A stretch of 64,000 nucleotides of DNA from Zestomonas insulae. GTDB taxonomy: Bacteria; Pseudomonadota; Gammaproteobacteria; Pseudomonadales; Pseudomonadaceae. The notes under the pieces are model-generated. The model was not told the origin of the DNA and searched no databases. It worked only from the letters and a program-made list of their open reading frames with translations. The DNA lies in assembly GCF_016901015.1 (NCBI RefSeq), contig NZ_JAFEUP010000002.1, positions 682,001 to 746,000 of the forward strand, given 5' to 3'. Below are positions 56,609 to 64,000 of this stretch, in pieces (position 1 is the first letter of the stretch; each line of letters begins with the position of its first letter). The position numbers and the translations under genes are program-made.

Positions 56609-56637
56609 AAAAAGCCCCGGAATTAACCGAGGCTTTT
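56609..56637 (-). terminator. Terminator of tRNA-Asn
   Basis: On the minus strand AAAAGCCTCGG, loop TTAATT, CCGGGGCTTTTT (one mismatch) with a T run, just beyond the tRNA 3' end. Confidence 0.85.
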
Positions 56638-56642
56638 GAATT

Positions 56643-56718
56643 TGGCTCCGCGACCTGGACTCGAACCAGGGACCCAATGATTAACAGTCATTTGCTCTAC
56701 CGACTGAGCTATCGCGGA
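56643..56718 (-). tRNA. tRNA-Asn (anticodon GTT)
   Basis: 76 nucleotides with encoded CCA. The minus strand starts TCCGCGATAGCTCAGTCGG and the anticodon loop reads CTGTTAA (GTT). T arm GGTTCGAGTCC and a 7-base acceptor stem TCCGCGA / TCGCGGA are intact. Confidence 0.97.
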
Positions 56719-56786
56719 ACAACGATGCGTATCCTACTGATTAAAAAGGAGAAGTCAAGCGTCTGCCGACTTCTCCTTATCGCTTT

Positions 56787-57983
56787 TTACAGCACCTGGG
56801 CGATTGCGCTGGTCACCGCTGCGAGGTTGCGGGTGTTCAGCGCGGCGACGCAGATGCGGCCGGTACCGACAGCGTAAATGCCGAACTCGTTCTTCAGGCG
56901 CTCGACCTGCTCGGCGCTGAGGCCAGAGTAGGAGAACATGCCGCGCTGACGGGCAACGAAGCTGAAGTCGCGTGCGGCGCCTTGGCTTGCCAGCTGCTCG
57001 ACCATGGCCAGGCGCATGGCGCGAATGCGGTCACGCATTTCGGCCAGTTCGGCCTCCCACATGGCGCGCAACTCGGGGCTGTTGAGTACCGAGGCCACGA
57101 CTGTGGCCCCGTGTGTCGGCGGGTTGGAGTAGTTGGTGCGGATCACGCGCTTAATCTGCGAGAGCACGCGCCCGGCTTCTTCCTTCGAGGCGGTGACGAT
57201 GGACAGCGCGCCGACGCGCTCGCCATACAGCGAGAAGGACTTCGAGAAGGAGCTGGAGACGAAGAACTGCAGGCCGGACTGGGCGAACAGGCGCACGGCG
57301 CTGGCGTCCTGGTCGATGCCGTCACCGAAACCCTGGTAGGCGATGTCGAGGAACGGCACGTGCTCGCGCTCGCGCAGGACCTCGAGGATGGCTTTCCAGT
57401 CGTCCAGCTCCAGGTCGACGCCAGTCGGGTTGTGGCAGCAAGCGTGCAGGACCACGATGGAGCGCGGCGGCAGGGCCTTGAGATCTTCCAGCAGCCCGGC
57501 GCGGTTCACGCCGTTGGTGGTGGCGTCGTAGTAGCGATAGTTGTGCACCGGGAAGCCGGCGGACTCGAACAGCGCGCGGTGGTTTTCCCAGCTCGGGTCG
57601 CTGATGGCGACCACCGAGTCAGGCAGCAGCCGCTTGAGGAAGTCGGCACCGATTTTCAGGGCGCCGGTGCCGCCGAGGGCTTGGGCGGTAACCACGCGAC
57701 TGTCGGTGATTAGCGCCGAGTCGGCGCCGAACAGCAGGTTCTGCACTGCCTGGTCGTAGGCTGCGATGCCCTCGATCGGCAGGTAGCCGCGCGGCGCATG
57801 GGCGGCGATGCGGGCTTTTTCGGCTTCGGCCACGGCGCGCAGCAGCGGAATGCGACCTTCCTCGTTGTAGTAGACCCCGACGCCGAGGTTCACCTTGGTG
57901 GTCCGGGTGTCGGCGTTGAACGCTTCGTTGAGACCGAGGATGGGGTCGCGCGGTGCCATTTCGACGGCAGAGAAGAGACTCAT
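56787..57983 (-). CDS. tyrB: Aromatic amino acid aminotransferase (TyrB/AspC family)
   Basis: 398 residues from the ATG at 57983; family start MSLFSAVEMAPRDPILGLNEAF. Class Ia PLP aminotransferase: ALGGTGALKIGADFL, ACCHNPTGVDLELDDW (substrate Asn region), PFLDIAYQGFGDGIDQDA (PLP Asp/Tyr), the PLP lysine in SSSFSKSFSLYGERVGAL, and RTNYSNPPTHGA. Size fits TyrB. PA3139 homologue by position. A TATACT -10 lies at 58066-58071. Confidence 0.93.
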   Translation of the reverse strand: MSLFSAVEMAPRDPILGLNEAFNADTRTTKVNLGVGVYYNEEGRIPLLRAVAEAEKARIAAHAPRGYLPIEGIAAYDQAVQNLLFGADSALITDSRVVTAQALGGTGALKIGADFLKRLLPDSVVAISDPSWENHRALFESAGFPVHNYRYYDATTNGVNRAGLLEDLKALPPRSIVVLHACCHNPTGVDLELDDWKAILEVLREREHVPFLDIAYQGFGDGIDQDASAVRLFAQSGLQFFVSSSFSKSFSLYGERVGALSIVTASKEEAGRVLSQIKRVIRTNYSNPPTHGATVVASVLNSPELRAMWEAELAEMRDRIRAMRLAMVEQLASQGAARDFSFVARQRGMFSYSGLSAEQVERLKNEFGIYAVGTGRICVAALNTRNLAAVTSAIAQVL

Positions 57984-58065
57984 GATGGATGCGGCAGCTC
58001 GAAGGTGAGGGTGAAAGCCATGCGTCCCCATGAGCAAGCGCTAGGGGGCACCTAAACGGGGCGCT

Positions 58066-58071
58066 AGTATA
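58066..58071 (-). promoter_or_regulatory. Candidate -10 element of tyrB
   Basis: TATACT on the minus strand, 82 bases before the tyrB ATG, in the 254-base gap divergent to uvrB. No LexA-like site is visible for uvrB in this gap. Confidence 0.4.
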
Positions 58072-58237
58072 ACGGCCCCGCGGGTGGGCGGCGACAGTGG
58101 AAACGCCTGAAATACAGGCCTTCGGCGCGAAATTCAGCTAGGCGTCGCGCCGCTTTTGTCCGCTGAGCGATGCCCGCAGTTCACTGGTTTTGACGTAGTC
58201 TGTGCGGGTGCGTCACAGCCGTATACCGAGGTAGGTC

Positions 58238-60253
<2,016 letters not shown>

Positions 60254-60264
60254 CCGCCCAAGGG

Positions 60265-61164
60265 TCAGCGGCGGCCGAAGATGATCAGCGTCACCCCGGT
60301 GAGGGTCGCCAGGCACGCCAGCAGCGCGGTGGTGCCGAGCGTCTCGCCGAGGATCAGGTAGCCGAGCAGCAGGGCCACCAGCGGGTTGACGAAGGCGAAG
60401 GTCGACACCAGGCTCGGCCGCACCTCGCGCAGCAGCCAGAAGTACGCCGGATAGACGCCTAGGCTGACCGGCAGGACCAGGTAGGCCAGCCACAGCCAGC
60501 CGTGCAGCGACAGCTCGCTGAGCTGCACGCCGTGCCAATCGCCGTGCAGGAGTCCGAACAGGGTCAGAAATGCGGTGCCGATCAGCATCTGCAGGCTCAG
60601 GCCCATCCAGCGCGAGGCAAACGGCGGGCGGCGACTCATCCACCACGCGCCGATCGCCCAGAGCAGTGTGGCGGCCACCACCAGCGCGCCGGCGAACCAC
60701 TGCTGGGCGCTGGCGGCGCTGCCCAGCCCCTTGTTCATCAACAACACGATGCCGGCCGAGGCGAGCGCCAGGCCGCACAGTACCCACAGCGGCGGTCGAT
60801 CGCCGAGCAGCCATTCCAGCGCCACGCTCCACAGCGGCAAGGTGGTGTAGAGCATTGCCAGCAGTCCGGTGGGCAGGTACTGGTTGGCATACAGCAGGGC
60901 GCCCTGGCCGATGGCGATCAGCAACAGGCTGCCGATCAGCGCGCTGCGCCCGTCACCCGGGTTCAAACGCGCTTGCCCGCTGGCCAGCGCCCAGCCCAGG
61001 GCGATGCTGCCGGCCAGGAGAAAGCGCAGGGTGGCGATCACGAAGGGCGGCAGTTCGCGCAGGAGGAAATGGTTGGCCAGGTAGGTGGTGCCCCAGCCGA
61101 TGTAGATGACGACGAAGGCGCCGACGATCAGCAGGGTGCGGCGGCGGGAAGCAATGGCGGTCAT
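60265..61164 (-). CDS. EamA/RhaT-like DMT exporter
   Basis: 299 residues from the ATG at 61164. Ten hydrophobic segments in two EamA halves; VVIYIGWGTTYLANHFLLRE, LLPTGLLAMLYTTLPLWS-type segment, and the second-half ending FAFVNPLVALLLGYLILGE. This resembles YedA-type exporters. Substrate unknown. Converges on uvrB. Confidence 0.85.
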   Translation of the reverse strand: MTAIASRRRTLLIVGAFVVIYIGWGTTYLANHFLLRELPPFVIATLRFLLAGSIALGWALASGQARLNPGDGRSALIGSLLLIAIGQGALLYANQYLPTGLLAMLYTTLPLWSVALEWLLGDRPPLWVLCGLALASAGIVLLMNKGLGSAASAQQWFAGALVVAATLLWAIGAWWMSRRPPFASRWMGLSLQMLIGTAFLTLFGLLHGDWHGVQLSELSLHGWLWLAYLVLPVSLGVYPAYFWLLREVRPSLVSTFAFVNPLVALLLGYLILGETLGTTALLACLATLTGVTLIIFGRR

Positions 61165-61181
61165 GGGAAGCCTGAAACGAA

Positions 61182-61205
61182 ACCGGCTGCGCAGGCGCAG
61201 CCGGT
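61182..61205 (-). terminator. Terminator of the efflux operon
   Basis: Ten-to-eleven-base perfect arms ACCGGCTGCGC / GCGCAGCCGGT, five bases after the MFS stop on the minus strand, followed by TTTCGTTT. It also separates this operon from the EamA gene. Confidence 0.7.
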
Positions 61206-61210
61206 GGAAC

Positions 61211-62764
61211 TCAGTGGGCGTCGGCGTTGCCGGTGGCACCGGCGGGCAGGGCGCGGGTCAGCAGCATGGCAAGCACGCTGACGGCCAGCACGATGCCGAC
61301 GAAATGGAAGGCATCATTGTAGGCCATGATCATCGCCTGCTGATGCACCGTTTCGCTCAGCTTGCCGAGCGCGGCCGAGTCGCTGCCGAACTTCTCGGTG
61401 AGCAACGCCAGGCGCTCGGCCACCTGCGGATTGCTCGGCACCACGGCTTCGCGCAGGTAGTCGAAATACACCTTGGCGCGGCTGTCGAGCAGGGTTGCCA
61501 GCAGGGCGATACCGACCGCGCCGCCGAGGTTGCGCAGCACGTTGAACAGGCTCGACGCCGAGCCGGCGTCCTCGGGCTGCAGGTAGACGGTGGCGATCAG
61601 CGAGATGGTGACCATCACCATCGGCTGGCCTAGCGCGCGGATCAGCTGCACGACATGGAACTGCTCACCGGCGAAGTCTGGGCTGAGCACGCCGGAGGAG
61701 AAGCTGGCCAGCCCGAACAGGCCGAACCCCAGAGCGCAGAGCAGTTTGGGCGAGACGATCTGCATCAGCTTGGGCATCAGCGGAATGAGGAACAGCTGCG
61801 GCACGCCTGCCCACATGATCACTTCGCCAATCTGCAGCGCGTTGTAGTTCTGGACCTGTGCCAAGTACAACGGCACCAGATAGATCGAGCCATACAGACC
61901 CATGCCAAGGCCGGCGCTGGCGATGCTTGATAGGCCAAAGTTGCGATTGCGCAGGATGCGTAGATTGATCAGCGGGTTCGGTCGGGATAGCTGCAGGATC
62001 ACGAAGAGGGTCAGCGCGGCGATGGAGATACTGCCTAGGCCGACGATCAGGTTGGACTCCAGCCAATCCTTGCGGTGGCCTTCCTCGAGGAACACCTGCA
62101 GGCAGCCGAGGCCGATCGCCAGGGTGACGATCCCAGCGTAGTCGGTGCTCTTCAGCAGCTCCCAGTGCGGCGGCTTCTTCTCCAGGCCGTAGAGCAGGCC
62201 GGCGATCAGCAGCAGGCCGGGCGGCACGTTGATGTAGAAGATGTACTCCCAGCCCCAGTTTTCGGTCAGCCAACCGCCCAGGGTCGGGCCGATGGAGGGG
62301 GCGAAGGTGGCGGTCATGGCGAACATCGCCATGCCCTTGGCACGGTGATGCTCGGGCAGCTTGATCAGTGTCAGGGTGAAGGCGAGGGGGATCAGTGCGC
62401 CGCCGGTGAAGCCTTGCAGGGCGCGGAACACGATCATGCTTTCCAGGCTCCAGGCCATCGAGCAGAGCAGCGAGGAGACGATGAAGCCGAACGACACCCA
62501 GGTCGCCAGGCGCCGCACCGAGAGCAGCTGCGCCAACCAGGTGGCCATCGGGATCATGATGATCTCCGCCACCAGGTAGGAAGTGGAGATCCACGAGCCT
62601 TCTTCCAGGGTGGCGGACAGCGCACCCTGGATGTCCTTTAGCGACGAGTTGGTGATCTGGATGTCCAGGATCGCCATGAAGGCGCCGAGCATCATGCTCA
62701 TCACCGCGATCCAGTCGCGGCGCGTCGGCTCCGCGGTGGGCCGGATCAGCGCATCAGCCGCCAT
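61211..62764 (-). CDS. DHA2-family (EmrB/QacA-like) multidrug exporter
   Basis: 517-residue, 14-segment major facilitator. Seen: LGAFMAILDIQITNSSLKDIQGAL (DHA2 motif D1 region, read in part), the loop 2-3 motif LAQLLSVRRLATWVSFG, motif C APSIGPTLGGWLTENWGWEYIF, and the ending near LLTRALPAGATGN. It is translated after the HlyD gene with an 11-base overlap, forming an EmrAB-type tripartite pump with an outer membrane channel not in the window. Substrate unknown. Confidence 0.9.
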   Translation of the reverse strand: MAADALIRPTAEPTRRDWIAVMSMMLGAFMAILDIQITNSSLKDIQGALSATLEEGSWISTSYLVAEIIMIPMATWLAQLLSVRRLATWVSFGFIVSSLLCSMAWSLESMIVFRALQGFTGGALIPLAFTLTLIKLPEHHRAKGMAMFAMTATFAPSIGPTLGGWLTENWGWEYIFYINVPPGLLLIAGLLYGLEKKPPHWELLKSTDYAGIVTLAIGLGCLQVFLEEGHRKDWLESNLIVGLGSISIAALTLFVILQLSRPNPLINLRILRNRNFGLSSIASAGLGMGLYGSIYLVPLYLAQVQNYNALQIGEVIMWAGVPQLFLIPLMPKLMQIVSPKLLCALGFGLFGLASFSSGVLSPDFAGEQFHVVQLIRALGQPMVMVTISLIATVYLQPEDAGSASSLFNVLRNLGGAVGIALLATLLDSRAKVYFDYLREAVVPSNPQVAERLALLTEKFGSDSAALGKLSETVHQQAMIMAYNDAFHFVGIVLAVSVLAMLLTRALPAGATGNADAH

Positions 62765-63800
62765 GGTTGGCGGAGTCGAGGGCGACTTTGACGGTTACCG
62801 ACATGCCCGGGCGGATCTTGCCTTGCAGCGGGTTGTCCGCGGCGAACACCAGCTTGACCGGAATGCGCTGCACCACCTTGGTGAAGTTGCCGGTGGCGTT
62901 GTCCGGCGGCAGCAGGCTGAACTGCGCGCCGGAGGCGGCGAACAGGCTTTCCACGTGGCCTTCGATTGGGGTGTCGGGGTAGGCGTCGAATTCGAGTTCG
63001 GCCTTCTGCCCGGGCTGCATCTTGCCAATCTGGGTTTCCTTGAAGTTGGCCTGCACCCAGATGTCCTGATCCGGCACCAGCGACAGCAGGTAGGCGCCGG
63101 CCTGCACAATCTGGCCGTTGCGCGCCGCGCGCTGGCCGACCATGCCGCTGATCGGCGCGCGGATTTCGGTACGCGACAAGTTCAGCTCGGCCTGAGCGAG
63201 CTCGGCGCGGGCGGTGGCGATCTGCCCGTCGAGGCGCTTGAGTTCAGCATTCAGGGTGTCGACCTGCTGGCGCTGGGCGGACAGGTCGGCCTCGGCCTTG
63301 GACACCCGCGAGCGGGCCACGTGGCTGTCGGCGGCCAGGGTGGTAACGCGCTCCTCCGAGACGTAGCCGGGCTTGCGCAGGGTCTGCGCGCGCGACAGGT
63401 CGAGCTGGGTGCGGCCGAGGGTGGCCTGGCTGGCGGCGACGTCGGCCTGGCTGGCGGCGATCAGGCTGGCTTGCTGGGTCAGTTTGCTCTGAGCCTGCAC
63501 CCGCTCGGCTTCGCGCGTGGCCAGGCTGGCGCGGGCGCGGTCGACGGCGAGCTGGAAGTCATCGGCCTCGAGCTTCACCAGCAGGTCGCCTTTCTCCACG
63601 TGCTGGTTGTCCTGCACCAGTACCTGATCGATGCGCGCACTCAGTTGGCTGGACAGGCGGGTGATCTCGCCCTGCACGTAGGCGTTGTCGGTGGTTTCGA
63701 CGAAGCGGCCGACCAACAGCCAGTGGGCAAACAAGGCGGCAATGACCAGGCCGAGGGCAATCAGGAAAAGAAACAGGCGGCGTTGCAATTTGGCAGGCAT
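62754..63800 (-). CDS. HlyD/EmrA-family membrane fusion protein
   Basis: 348-residue periplasmic adaptor. Seen: N-terminal anchor (LFLFLIALGLVIAALFAHWLLVG), the strand VETTDNAYVQGEITRLSSQLSARI, VEKGDLLVKLEADDFQLAVDRA, a long coiled coil hairpin (about 90-185), and the second lipoyl half NLSRTEIRAPISGMVGQRAARNG. First gene of the efflux operon, divergent from the LysR gene with a 104-base gap, so LysR control is likely. Confidence 0.92.
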   Translation of the reverse strand: MPAKLQRRLFLFLIALGLVIAALFAHWLLVGRFVETTDNAYVQGEITRLSSQLSARIDQVLVQDNQHVEKGDLLVKLEADDFQLAVDRARASLATREAERVQAQSKLTQQASLIAASQADVAASQATLGRTQLDLSRAQTLRKPGYVSEERVTTLAADSHVARSRVSKAEADLSAQRQQVDTLNAELKRLDGQIATARAELAQAELNLSRTEIRAPISGMVGQRAARNGQIVQAGAYLLSLVPDQDIWVQANFKETQIGKMQPGQKAELEFDAYPDTPIEGHVESLFAASGAQFSLLPPDNATGNFTKVVQRIPVKLVFAADNPLQGKIRPGMSVTVKVALDSANHGG

Positions 63801-63904
63801 GCGGGGCTCGAAACTCGGGCAGAAGTGTAAGGGAATTTATCAGTGTTCCCTGCAAGTCTGTAGCCGCTACACTCCGGAAACTTTGTTGCTTATGAGGAAC
63901 AATC

Positions 63905-64000
63905 ATGGGGCTGGATGACGCACTGGTCTTTACCCGTGTGGTCGAGTGCCACAGCTTCACACTGGCGGCACAGGCGCTGGGTATGCAGAAGTCCACGGTG
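63905..64000 (+). CDS. LysR-family regulator, N-terminal fragment
   Basis: The window ends after 32 codons. The visible part, MGLDDALVFTRVVECHSFT followed by LAAQALGMQKSTV, is the beginning of a LysR winged helix. AGGAAC lies ahead of the ATG. It is divergent from the HlyD/MFS genes and is the likely regulator of that pump. Confidence 0.85.
   Translation, partial: MGLDDALVFTRVVECHSFTLAAQALGMQKSTV

Noticed and set aside
57984..58237. LexA (SOS) box before uvrB
   Set aside because: No CTGT-N8-ACAG palindrome of adequate match was found in the gap.

Overview
The window is GC-rich chromosomal DNA from a member of the genus Pseudomonas (sensu lato), most likely close to the P. aeruginosa / alcaligenes / resinovorans side of the genus. 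The grounds are gene content and order. The series recQ - HsbD-like diguanylate cyclase - DUF2804 - MarR - FimV-like - plpD - SelW-like - hldD, then cyaB to trkH, cpxR-cpxP-cpxS, yciI-yciB, scpAB-rluB, ubiG-mupP, mtaD/mtnA, gyrA-serC-pheA-hisC-tyrA/aroA-cmk-rpsA-ihfB, the wbpV-L-M tail and tyrB-uvrB all follow an order I recall for P. aeruginosa. The fused tyrA-aroA, Thr83 in GyrA and REP-type palindromes of the 'GTAGGAGCGG' kind also fit. Nothing was searched against a database; names rest on motifs and remembered synteny.

Layout. (1) 1-4.7 kb: the C-terminus of a giant RTX adhesin (LapA type) converges on lapG-lapD, the periplasmic protease and its c-di-GMP receptor that retain or release such adhesins, followed by two small genes (DUF454, UPF0149). 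(2) 4.9-18 kb: recQ, an HsbD-like diguanylate cyclase, a DUF2804 gene, a MarR regulator with a likely self-operator, a FimV-like LysM protein, the patatin autotransporter PlpD, a selenoprotein-W-like protein and HldD; then an EamA exporter, a CsaA-like protein and an AraC regulator. (3) 18-31 kb: LpxH-like phosphoesterase, CyaB adenylate cyclase, an HD-domain/Mpo1-like pair with a divergent AraC regulator, TrkH, a nitroreductase, the Cpx-type system (cpxR-cpxP-cpxS), YciI, YciB, a PHP phosphoesterase, YciO and a PA2779-like small protein. (4) 31-51.8 kb: housekeeping block: scpA-scpB, rluB, a diguanylate cyclase, ubiG-mupP-SDR, mtaD/mtnA, gyrA, serC-pheA-hisC-tyrA/aroA-cmk-rpsA and ihfB. (5) 51.8-56.1 kb: a very short, lower-GC O-antigen locus with only wbpV-wbpL-wbpM. 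(6) 56.1-64 kb: comEA-like gene, tRNA-Asn, tyrB, uvrB, an EamA exporter, and an EmrAB-type efflux pair divergent from a LysR gene cut by the window end.

How the parts fit. Second-messenger genes are frequent: two diguanylate cyclases with intact GGEEF and I-sites, the c-di-GMP receptor LapD with its adhesin protease LapG, and the cAMP-making CyaB. The gyrA-to-rpsA stretch is a tightly packed aromatic amino acid / serine / nucleotide supermodule with start-stop overlaps. The most notable signals are the reduced O-antigen locus with an AT-rich scar at its 5' edge, a nine-G tract inside wbpL that could be phase variable, the pairing of an HD-domain putative oxygenase with an Mpo1-like dioxygenase, and several strong palindromes in leaders (FimV-like gene, comEA, pheA-hisC) or operators (marR, cpxP). 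No insertion sequence, prophage or CRISPR array is visible.
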